Source of the DNA: Lingula anatina
Lineage: Eukaryota > Brachiopoda > Lingulata > Lingulida > Lingulidae
Length of the DNA stretch: 34,671 nucleotides
Assembly (NCBI RefSeq): GCF_001039355.2
Contig: NW_019775591.1
Coordinates: 401,995-436,665 of the forward strand
Direction: 5' to 3'
Part shown: piece after piece, positions 9,100 to 20,900 of the stretch
How the letters are laid out: each line of letters opens with the position of its first letter
How positions within the stretch are numbered: position 1 is the first letter of the stretch
Made by a program: the position numbers and the translations under genes
The notes under the pieces: model-generated
Seen by the model: only the letters and a program-made list of their open reading frames with translations
Told to the model about the DNA's origin: nothing
Databases searched by the model: none

Positions 9100-10807
9100 G
9101 TAAGGTTTTTGGTCGCCATTTTGAAACAGATGGTCATTTTGGATTTTCTTTAAAAGGTTGTTATATTCAGTTTCTGATATCACATAGATATAGTGTAGGT
9201 GTGGTCGTCTAACTTAGTGCTGTGCTTATTCATCGTGGCGGGTGATAATGGATCTTGACCATTCTAATCCCAGTGTACTCCCACATTGCCGCACTGTAAC
9301 CATGGTAATAACCTATGTGTTATAGTGAAGAATAACGACGATCTGGAGCTTTCTTACATTTATTCACCGACTGCCTGTACATCGTAAACACTCGATATGT
9401 TGAAATAGGACGGTGCTAAGTTAAGCCGTCACACAGCGAGTGCAAACGCACATTTTTGTTTTTTATTGCAATTGTAAAGGATGAACGTATCACTTGGCAT
9501 TTTTAAGGTATTTAAAAAGAACATTTCAGCGTAGTCACGTTTATCTCGTGTCCTTCTTGAAGATACAAGTACAAGGTAAGGCGCTATTGCACTGAATATT
9601 TTTTTTTCAATGTTCTTCTTAAACTATTTATCATGCCATGTTTTTTTTTATATATTTTTATTTATTTGTCCATGTATTTTTTTGTATTTATATCCAAATA
9701 TTTCTCCTTTTTTCCTTACTTTTTTCATATTTTTATGTACGGGTTCAATTATCTATTAAATATGATGAAGTGCTGAATTGCATGAAAGAATGATTCAAAG
9801 AAATGATCCACAAATGCATGCGATAAAGATCACTTATAGGTACCGTTGGATGACTTGCGTAATTGTGTGGTTCTTCTGTGTTTCCATGTCAGAATGTTAA
9901 TGTTCGGTGCTAGACCACGTTTAGAGCACAAAAGCATTGTGACGTGTATGTAACGTTGTGCAGAGTGTGACGTTTGTACAGACTGTGTCGTGAGTGTGAC
10001 GTTTGTACAGACTGTGACGTGCATGTGACGTTTGTACAGGCCGTGGCGTGGGTGGATGTTCTGATTGCGTGTGAACATGTCTACATGTGTCACGGATGAA
10101 AATAGAAAATAACAAAAATACAAAACAAAACAAAACAAAACAAGAGAAAAACGAACTTTTGCTATTTTGACAAAAGCATTTACTGAAACGTACACAAAGA
10201 GAGCAAAAAGACACTTTTTAGTAATGCATACCCACATATTGTGGCATTGGTTCACTCAGAAAAATGTATTTCTAAACAAAATGCTGCCGGCCTAAAAAGA
10301 CTGAAGACATGTTAGAAGTTTATCATTATTTTTTCTTTTCCAGTGGACTAATTGGAATACTTGACGCTAAAATTGACCACATAAACATATTTTGGCAAAA
10401 TCAAAGAAATCTTTCTTCGTAACCTTACATTGCTATAAGCAAAATTGGTTTAACTGCTTTTTTAAAGCTTTTGAAACGATATATATTTTGCAGCATTATA
10501 AAAAAACCTGCCTAATTTCAGCAAGCAAATTACCGGGTAATATTTAGCTTATTACATGCAAAGTTAAAAATGTTTCATCATGACAAAATTTAAAAACTAT
10601 AAGCAAAAGAGAATCTCTAAAAATTTCGATGATTAATTAAGCACGTTCGTTGCGACTGGGCTTCCCGTTGTATTAAGTGGATACATCAGGATGGACAGTG
10701 GTTATTTGTTGTTCACTATGAACAAAATCATTATTTGGGTGGTGGGAGTGGAGAACTTTCCAGATGCTGCTTGCTTGCTGACTCCGGCAACGACCTGCGA
10801 GGCCAGT
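9100..10807. other. Intergenic space between two convergent genes
   Basis: No exon with family support was found. The stretch holds a candidate terminal acceptor for gene 1 at 9528-9529, a very T-rich block at about 9595-9730, a 29-bp minisatellite at 9962-10050 and AT-rich unique sequence. The stop of gene 2 on the other strand lies at 10808, so the 3' untranslated regions of both genes must fall here. No clear polyadenylation signal decides either end. Confidence 0.55.
9962..10050. repeat. 29-bp minisatellite, about three copies
   Basis: The word TGTGACGTTTGTACAG recurs with its TGAC at 9968, 9997 and 10026, a period of exactly 29 bases, with the spacer ACTGTG(T/A)CGTG. A degenerate fourth unit precedes it. 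Confidence 0.75.
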
Positions 10808-10871
10808 TTATCCGTCAGAGGGCCAGAGTTGTGAGTCATGTCCATCCCAGCAGTGGTTTTGCAGATCGCAC
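10808..10871 (-). CDS. Gene 2 exon M: terminal exon with C-x5-C-W-D-G-H ending
   Basis: The acceptor is catatttccag. In the phase set by exon L (phase 2) it encodes CDLQNHCWDGHDSQLWPSDG and then TAA at 10810-10808. The end CD-x4-CWDGH is, to my recall, the usual C-terminus of this protein family, which supports this frame over a longer alternative frame in the same place. Confidence 0.8.
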
Positions 10872-13800
10872 CTGGAAATATGGCCAGTTATATACTGTAT
10901 GACTTAAACGATTTTAACGCTTTTAAGAGAACTCATTGCAACCTTTGATAATTACAAAGTCTTGACGTTTGGCATGGAAGGGTACAATCAGTTATACATG
11001 CATGTACACAGCCGGTGTGACAGGAATGGTAGTGCTAGGAATGGAAGTCCAGAGTCCCATATGATAAGTGCAGGTTAGGGTTGGTTGGAGTATATTAGGG
11101 GTTGTATACATGTAAGGAGCGAATGTCACCTGTACAATGTAATGGAGAATGGACTACGGTTCCTGTCGGACTACTGCCAGTCTGGTATCATTCCTGTCAC
11201 ACAGGTAAAGGCCACTGCTGTTTGGTATAATCTATAGCAGCAAACGCACTACCAAGACCAATAAAATGCAGAATTATTTTAAGAAACGATCAAAAATATC
11301 CAGGAGCTAAGGATATACTCGCCAGGACTATAAAGTACTGTTGACTCAACAGAAAATAAAGACCAATTACTGCTGTTGGGTGTTATTCCACTTTGTTACT
11401 ACGGTACAACAGCAGAACAATGCCATTGACATAACTGGTTAAACGCCATATTGAATCAATGTTTTAAAAGCATTATAATTAACATTGTCTTTAAGCGTGA
11501 CATATTGTGTTACAGAAATGATTAGATTAAGCTAAAATGCACATGTAAAGATTAACTAAAACTAGGTATAAAACGTGGAAGTTCTAGGAGTATGAGACCT
11601 CTTAATTCAGAGACTGTTGAAGGAATTTCAATAGGAAGAACTACATGATAAATTCGTTACACGAAACAGACTGTTCGATAGCGTGCAATGATCTCTAGTA
11701 GGCAGGATATATTAAATGTACATGCAATACCTATGGGGCAATAGAGTTCAATACAACAGACGAATAAAGCGAATTCGAATTATATGACAAATTTTCTGGA
11801 AATAAGTCTTACTCCAGATAGAGATTTCACCACTAGTAAATGAATGTACGATATAGAAGCACAAGTAACAAAAAATGGTGTTTATTTTCTGAACCACCGT
11901 AATTATCGTTAAAATAAACTTAAAGCATCACTTTTCGTGTCTGTTATATTACTGCTGCATTATCTTATCATTTAATTTACCCGCATCTGCTTTGTTAATA
12001 CATACAGTGTATATACTGTATTTAAGATACATGTACCAGTATCTCTCTCCCCTCTCTCTCTCTGTTAATGTGGGGGGGGGTGTAGGTTTCAGTCACTCCT
12101 TTAACAACATTAATTACGATAACATTAAATTAACAAAGCAAAACTTAGGGGAAATCCAATAAGGGCCCGAAAAGTAGATATTTCTTAAGTTCAATATTTT
12201 GTCATTTTTAAACGTGGAACTAATGGTCACACTCGATTCGGGTTAAGACCATAGCTTACATGTATATCAGTCACTTACTTAAACATCTGGAAGCGATCGA
12301 TGCTGCTGTTGTAGAAAACCTTCAGTTCGTGAAAATGTCCGTTGTCTGTAGATGTTCTAACTGCGATTTTAGCTCCGTCCTTCATTCTTTGGATACTGTC
12401 AGCATCCAGCACTAAGCTACAACGGGAATGCATACACAGGTTTTTATTTACATTCACACTTGTTGCTGTATAGTCGAATACAGAAAAATGAATTCTAAGT
12501 AAAAATTCTAAAATATCACAAAATCAGTCTATATTGAGACTATAAATAGCTCATTAAACAGTAAAAAAGGAAATTTTGGCATGATAAATTTTTACAATTA
12601 ATAAAGATATGAAAGGTTCCTAACATATTGGTCATTGCTATTTAAGCATGTGGATAAAGCAAGGCTGACACTTGCACGATTTTGTGACACGCATTGGCAC
12701 GACTCGAGTCTATGCGCAACTATGCGCAAACTGTTCGCGAACTCGTCGGGACGATGTGAGAGGATGCGTGCCAGTGCGTGGCAGTGCGCACAACGTCACG
12801 ACTGTTACGAACTGCCACGAATAGTTCACGAACATCTCATGTATATTGCGTGCCCAAGTCGACACGACACCGTCCGAATTGCGCAAACTCGTCGTGCCAA
12901 TGCGGGAAGTGCGTTAACTATGCGCAAACTGTGCGTGAACTTGTCGTGCAAGTTCGTGTCAATGTGGATACGCATTCGTAAACTATTCGTTAGCTCGTCG
13001 TAAACTATGCGTGAACTAGTAGGGAACACGGGAGCCTCCCACTTTGTGCCCCAAAATGGCACGACTTGCCACGACAAAATCGGGGCCAAAAGTCGTGCAA
13101 GTGTCAGCCTTGCATAACCCTTTGACAAAGCCGTACCAATAAAGTATAGGGGCAATCGTGGGTGAGCCAGTTACAGTGTGTCTAACCATAGTATGTGGAC
13201 GTCACTGAAAGTGACCGTTTCGCAAAGGGGCAGACTATACCATACTATGTGTATGTCACTCAAAGTGACCGTTTACCTAAGGGGCGGGGTATACCATACT
13301 GTGTAGATGTCACTCAAAGTGACTGTTTCCCTAAGAGGGCGGGGTATACCATACTATGTGGATGTCACTCAAAGTGACCGTTTACCTAAGGGGCGGGGCA
13401 TACCACATTATGTGTATGTCACTCAAAGTGACCGTTTCCCTAAGGGGGCGGGGTATACCATAGCATGCGGTGGTCACTCAAAGTGACCGTTTCGACATGG
13501 GGGCGGAGTATACCATAGCATGCGGATGCCACTCTAAGTGATCATGTGCGGTGTACGTACGATAGTATGCCAGTATCACATTGGCGCCCGTGTTCTTCAG
13601 GGCATACAGTATTCAAGGAGTGCCAGTACGAGTGTCAGTCACGCGGGTGATAGTGACAACAAAAATATTTGTCACAAATTAAACGTTCATTAACGGGAGG
13701 GGGAATTATAAACACCGATTTATTAATTATTTTCACCCACTGTGGAACTTTCAAAAACTATCTTGATTCGAAAATTAATTTATATAAATTAAAATTGAAA

Positions 13801-16800
13801 CAAAGAAAACAAAATATTTTATGTTCCGTTCTCTCAATTACAAACACAAATCTTCTTAATGTGTAATGCTTTTATTAAAAAAGTTAGACCGAGCTTTTCA
13901 TTTTTAAAAGCACAATGCAATGATCTACTGTTATCTCTAATAAACTCCCTTTCTCCCTCTTTCTCTTTGCCCCCCCCCCCTCTTGATTCCATCTAAGGTC
14001 ACATCCAAAATAGAAGACTGACTATAGTCCGAGGGTCAAATATGGCCAACCCTCTTGAATACTTCCCCACGGGATTTCTATTCAGTGTCTATTAGCGGAT
14101 TAGACGGCAATATGTGTATTGAGTCGCCATATTTGACCCTTGGACTAGTCAGTCCCCTAATCTTAATGTTGCCTATTAAAGCGTCAAAAGCAAATCAAGA
14201 CAAAATTTAAGTTCCTTTCCCTGTGCCTACATATAAAACTTGCGATTTCCTGCTGACTGTTTCAGATTTTTCATGCAAAGCAAAGTAAAATCATTTGACC
14301 CTCGCGCCCCAGGCAAACTCAGTTAGCACCCTCATGCTTCCTTCAACGCAGCTCTAAACTAAGGGTCCATTTCGAATAGATCCGAGCACAAACTGATCCG
14401 CCGACTAAATATAGCCGAATCCACTTCAGAAGCGATGCCGCTAATACCACGATGGTCTCCCCGCCTCCACACGAGCTGTCGCTGCAGGGGGGGGGGGGGG
14501 GGGGCTAACATTAAACCTTGGAGCCAAGCTTTAATCCGTTTAATGGCGCGTGTGGAAGGGGGAGACCATCGGGAATCAGCGGGAAGTACCGGTAAAGTCG
14601 GCCATATTTAGCAGGCGGATCAGTAAGCACTCGGATCATCTATTCTGAATGGCCCCTAAGAAGCGTGTAAGCGGTAATGTCCAAGCCACAGCTAGCAGGC
14701 AGACATACGTGTGGCTATGCTGGCTGATCACTGCACTCGTGGACAGCGATGTCTCTAGGGTTTGGTCAGCAGTCACAGGGGCCATGGTGGTTCCCGTGGC
14801 CAGAGCCAAGGGACTCTCGCGGTACATGTTGATGTACCGCTGCTGGTCCATCACCATGTCCTGAAATATACACAGAATGAATGAATAGATGCCTTACGAG
14901 TCCGTTCTGTTAATGTAGAAAAGTAATATGTTTGGGTGGGCACGCACTCGTTGTATGAATATGTTGACAAGAAAGAGGCAGGCAGATAAACGGCCTCAGA
15001 CGGACAGACAGCTGTTATGTTCCATAAACGTAAACACAGGCAAGCAGGAAAAGCAAAATATCTAAACAGAAAGCGAGGCAGGTAAACAGACAGACAATCG
15101 TAAATATTAAATGTTAAACATTTAACAGATAAAAAGACAAGCCTTATGAGCCGACAATGATTGGATTAGGATAAGTATTTTTAAAGCAAATAAACCTTCC
15201 CTTCAACAAAAACAAAATGGTAACAAAGAAGGAAATCTAAAGTAACTAAAAAAGGGAAACTGAGAAAATAGTGCAACAGTGTAACCCTTCAGCTCACCTT
15301 GAGCGCATCTATCTCTTTCATGATCGTGCTGCCCTCTACCGACGCAGGCATTATTGGCCACCTCTGACGTATCTCGCCTACGTCAGCAATGTTCAGCTTC
15401 ACTCGAAAACCAGATGCGTCAACTGTTCTCACTACACCTAGAAAAAGAAACATTTGACTTAAAATCAGATCATAGAACTATAAATGAATATCATAAAATG
15501 TGAAAAAAGCTGAATAAATATTATTATTAGAGCTTATTTTTTTAATCTCATAAAGCCCAGAACAATTCGGGATAAAGAAAGCGGAAAAGTTGTAGGCCTA
15601 ATGCCAGCACATGTGCATCTATCGGTTTAAGACTAATTTAGACAGCACAATACAATAACCGCTGAAAGAGAGACCTTCCAAATTATGCAAAATATAATAT
15701 GCTTGAATGACCTACAGCAACGAAAATGTTTATTCATCCAAACAGAAAACTGAACGTTTTAAGTTTCCTTTGTTAACACACTGCCTTTTAACACATCTAA
15801 AGGAGTGTAAGTACATTTACATTTTAATTTATGTAGGGCCTAATGGTTTTAACTGGTTCTCCTTTCTTCCAATACGATGTTATTTTCACACAATGTAAAT
15901 GCGAAACTGAAATATTTTGGTTGTTGGTTCCTTGAATAAAAGATCATAAATTTTAAGAACGAATTAACCCATACCGTTTTTATCCAGAACGCCTACACCG
16001 TATCTCCCGGTATCGGCAGTGTCTCCTCTCTGTTTTCTGGCAAACATCTCTACCGGGGTTTGATAATAGAGGGCGTTGTTGATCCCATTAAAGGCCTTGT
16101 CCACAGTTTTTTGCCCATTTCGGTTTCCTATTAAAAAACATGAAAAATATTATTTTGTTTCGGATTTTTTTAAAAATATAACCAGGGTTTTGAATATAGC
16201 TAGACAGGCAACGGCTTATATTATCCTTCTTCATTTTTGCGGGTCTTAAAGATGGAGAAGGGGCACCTTTACAAGCTAAGAGGGGGCGGTGCGTGTCCCG
16301 CTATGCTTCTATCTGGATCAACCGTTCTGATAGACACAGATTCTTTATAAAACCATTTTGGAATATTACCATCTATCATCAAATTACAGTTAACATAACG
16401 GTTTCGAAAGATAGTAAAATACATTAAATATATATATACATGTACAAACCGAGGATGGGAATCTGATTATAGGCAAAATGTGGAGGTTTGATTGTACATC
16501 ATTTTGAGAATGTTTTTTTTTTTTTTTTTTTTTTTTTTAGCATTTTACTGGCTTTATTCTTTTTACTTATACATCATTCGTATTAACAAATCAGTTAAAC
16601 AGTGCATATAACCCTTATTTCTGGAATTTTCAGTACTTTCAACAAGTTATGGAGAGAGAAGAGGGCAGGGGATGGAAACATAAAAAAGGAGAAAGACGTG
16701 GAGAGAGAGAAAAAGAGAGTGAGAGAGAGAGAGAGAGCAATGCATGTATCTCACCCTCCTTCACAGTCATCCCCTCGTCAGTGTAGGCCAGCCCTTTGTA

Positions 16801-17884
16801 CTCCAAATCGTACGGGTTCCATCTACTTAGCGGTGTCATATACACTATCTCCAGCGGGATTGCGTACGTCCACTTCTGCTGGACGGTAACACAGTCTATT
16901 CACGAATGAACCAAGAAAAAAATATAAGATTGAATATTAAAAAAAAAACAGAAAAATAAATGAATAAATAAATAAAAAGAAGAAAAATATAAAGAGAGTT
17001 CAAAGTGTTACCGGTAGTTTCATATAATGATCACAACATCCAAATATTCACAAAAAATTGTTTAACGCAAATGGCAGATATCTGCCACGTCCCAGTGAAA
17101 ATATACCCTATAACAGGGCCGCAGATGGTTTTTTCACTGGATATTCACAAATACTAGTATGTCCCTAGTTAAATGATGAAATTTTCTGCTCTGAACTGTA
17201 TCAGATAAAAGTGCACATAATCAAAACTGCAACCCTGATAGAGGGTAGTGGAAACGAGATTCACCTCCAAGATCTTCCCAAATAGGTGAAAGAATTCCAC
17301 GGTCCACAGAAGAAGCACGGTACATACCCTGTATATACATTATACTGTAGAAATATAAAATGTCCAATATTTTAAAAGAACAGTCAGAGATTTTGTAAAC
17401 TGCCTTATTTATTAAAATGTACGACCACTACAAGTTTTCAACAGACTTCACCTCGTCCACGCCGAGCACAGTTAGTTATGTTCAGTCCAACTACATCCGG
17501 TTGTGACGTCATAGCCATAAAGACATTTTGGTCAGAGTACCCACGGTGCATCAACTTCCGGCCATCTGCCCCCTAGGCGAGATAAAAATGGAGATGCAAA
17601 TCACTTATAATCAACTTAAATCGCGAAAAAAAGCATACCATACGTATTTAGACCAATGTAGCAATGTTATCAAATATAGTCGCATTGATGCTCGCTTCTA
17701 TTTCGATCGCTAGAGTTTAATTTGTCTATTTGTTTAATTATTTATTTTAGGTTATAGATGATATGATATGTTCTTTTGGCTGATAAGATACTGTTATGAT
17801 TCTCGAATTTTAATATATCAATGGATAATAAAGTAACTGTGTAAAATCATTCCACCATTTTCAATCGAAAGGACCGTATGCACA

Positions 17885-17923
<39 letters not shown>

Positions 17924-20900
17924 ATACAATGAAAAGAGCTACATGTATTTTGTATCACTCTTTTTGGCATCAGAGGGAGAGAGAGAGAGAGAGGCGACAC
18001 CAGAGAGCGGGTACCTTTTGCGTAACTTTGAACCAGCGATGATAAAAGCCAGCGTTCAGCACACGGGGGCTGCCGTCCTCGTCGTCCTCATACCGCAGGG
18101 CCACGTCACCAAACAGGTCGTCCGTCAAGTTGGCGCGGTAGTTGTCTTTCCCTGGGATCTGCTCCATTAATGAGTCCAAGAAACCATAATCGTAGAAACG
18201 ACCCTCACCCCAATGGTCCGAGTCCTCTGGGTTCAGTTGAAATCTGTGCACACATGGGCAGTATTCACAACCAATGTTAATCCGCGGACTAAAAGATCGG
18301 TGGATGAAATGTGGCCAATCCACTTGAAAGCTTGTGGCGTAATTAATCCCCGTGGGCAATTTATTCACTGTCTAAGGGTGTATTCCCAGAGATTTAGATC
18401 GATCCAGGATTAAGATTTAGATCGACCTAACTCCCTGGGGGTTCACGCTAAATTGCAGTCAGCCGAGCGCGCACCATAGTTAATTACCCCCTTACAGCTT
18501 TCAGTAGGCGGGACAGATGCTTAAGCCGGCTAAGCTGACAGTAATTTAGTGAGACTCCCCACAGGGATAGATCGATCTAAAATCTATGGAAATGGGGTCT
18601 TATAGAGGATTACGCGCCATGCTTTCAGGTGGGACAGCCATATTTCATCCGCCGATCTGTTNGGGGTGTAAGATTTAGATCGACCTAACTCCCTGGGGGT
18701 TCACGCTAAATTGCAGTCAGCCGAGCGCGCACCATAGTTAATTACCCCCTTACAGCTTTCAGTAGGCGGGACTGATGCTTAAGCCGACTAAGCTGACAGT
18801 AATTTAGTGAGACTGCCCACAGGGATAGATCGATCTAAAATCTATGGAAATGGGGTCTTATAGAGGATTACGCGATCCGCCGATCTGTTAGACAGCAAAT
18901 GAATGCGGTGTTAACATATTGGAGATTTTAAAACACATCTGGTACGTTAATCAGATATAGTTTCGTCTTATACATGGTTTATATTTATTGCATCATGCAT
19001 TATTTTTCATAATTATTATTATCTATTTATTTGATCATATATTCTTGAAAATAAGAGTAATGATGAGGCAGATGCAAACAATATATACATTAAAAGAAGG
19101 CCAAAGGATTAATTCATCGATTTGCTGATTCTTCAATAGATGCAGTTACTTATTTGCTTTAAAATTCTTTGAAATTAAACTGGAAAACATGTATGTAAAA
19201 ATACAAAAATACGAGCAACAATAAAGTAAAGGACAGATTATTCAATAATTGAATAATATTGAATTATAATTATTTTACACACGAAAAAAAGTTAGAGCAA
19301 CATGGACTTAAATGAATAAAAAATCAGGTCGCAAATGCAGGTTTATTTTTACTAGAATAACATGAGAAGGGTCTTTATCACCTTGCCCTTCTGGACAGCG
19401 TCTGTTGATCAATCCCCGCTTTGAAAGCCATTCTAGAATGGAGGTCGTCCACGGTGCGGAACCTGTTGAAGGGCACGTCTTGGGAGAGAGGATGGCATAA
19501 TATCCGATAGTTCCACTGCGCAAACTCGGGAATGGTGCCGTTGATTCCGGTGAGGTGAGCGATCGTGACGGGGAGGTAGGCAAAGTTCTCTAAGTTGTCC
19601 TTACGACCAGAGGCTGCGCTGAACCGAGCCTTCTGATGCAGGTCGAACCAACTGGTGGCGTCCAGAAAGTGGCGGTCGCTGGCGAAGGATTCCTGGAGCG
19701 ACGCTGAAAACGTAAGAAACGACGAGGAAGTAAGATACGTTGCATGCATGAAGGCCTGTATATGTTTTGAAAATCACTTTAAAAGGCGTGAATTCCACTT
19801 AAGCCCTTTATCCAGCAAGTTTTGTCTTTGGGAGGGAAGGTAGTAATTTTCAGTAATAATATTTCTGAAACCTGAAAAGCGCAGACCACTTTGTCCAGTA
19901 CAAAATGCTCTCCCGGGGTATATGAACCGGTGCCAGTGCTATAGAGATGTAGTTAATTAAGTCTCATTTTTGTAAAATGTTCCCCCAAAAGTAATTTTTA
20001 AGATATAACACTATTCATTAGTTTTTTTCATAACTTAAGTGATATCGGTGTATTTATAATTTTAATTCTTCAACAACCATTTTACCTGAACTTTTCATCC
20101 ATGCGCCTTCCAAGTAGCAAAGTACAGGCTTGAAAAAATTGCTGTAACGTCGTATTGAACTATCCTGAAAAAGTAGAGAACTACCATTGAAGGGATTGAT
20201 AATTATTTGATTGTCCCCCTTCATTTCTTATGTTGTTATTTCATTTACAGGCTGTTTCGGTATAAACACCACTCATCTACGTACTCATGACTTATGACCC
20301 AGAAAACTTTCTGATTTCCAAAAGCAGAAATGAAAGCAAATGAAATGACCATAAAAAGCGCCATGGATTTTCGCTTTTAGCTGTAATTGCCTCACCTGCT
20401 CTTTCCACGCTCTGAAATATTCCTTCATCTCTGCTATTTGATCACTGACGCTTTCCTTTGAAATGACCTGATTAACACCAGAAAATAAACAGCAAGGTTA
20501 AAAAGCTAAACACAGGCCGGTGTCAAAAAAAAATTATAAACTTGAAATTGGGGAAATATGGACGAAGCTGGCTGCGTAAAGTGAAGTTCGCGACACTGGC
20601 CGAAATGATTTCCGCAGTTTTCAGCAATATGTGCATTTGGTTATCACCACATATACCGCATGTCATTGTCCACCAGATCACAATCTGGAGTTGGTTAAAA
20701 AGACGTGTATTGCTATACAATGAAAAAAGGGACAAAGTAGTGTCTAGTAGTGTCTTAATGTCTAGGCTGTATTAACACTCGCAAGCAACCTGTGAAAAAA
20801 CATGTCATACTACAGTTGCAGTAAAAAATTCAACGGTGCTTTAATAGTAGTTATATGTAGTTCAGTTAGTATAGACTTTGTTATCATTAAATTAATGTTT

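Noticed and set aside
9530-9580. Terminal exon of gene 1 after the acceptor at 9528-9529
   Set aside because: It would add only one residue before TAG; possible but without independent support, so noted in the exon m entry only.
9830-10255. 141-codon open frame on the minus strand
   Set aside because: It spans the 29-bp minisatellite and homopolymer-rich DNA; its His/Thr repeats come from the repeat, not from a protein family.
10740-10869. Alternative frame of the gene 2 terminal exon with about 54 codons and a hydrophobic end
   Set aside because: It needs phase 1, whereas the preceding exon ends in phase 2; the phase-2 frame gives the CWDGH ending and makes the total exactly divisible by three.
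12635-13003. 122-codon open frame on the plus strand
   Set aside because: It lies almost entirely inside the CpG-rich MITE 12658-13113 and follows its repeated words.
13195-13377. Repeat-encoded 60-codon frame with VTQSD repeats
   Set aside because: The unit length 54 is a multiple of three, so the frame stays open by arithmetic; later 55-base units break it.
13185-13545. CRISPR-like array
   Set aside because: Repeats are directly tandem with no unique spacers, vary between units and lie in an animal intron.
10868-14860. A separate fourth gene formed by exons L and M
   Set aside because: Exon L's incoming phase fits a GTATGT donor inside exon K and completes a matching H-x-H-x-L motif, so the exons belong to gene 2.
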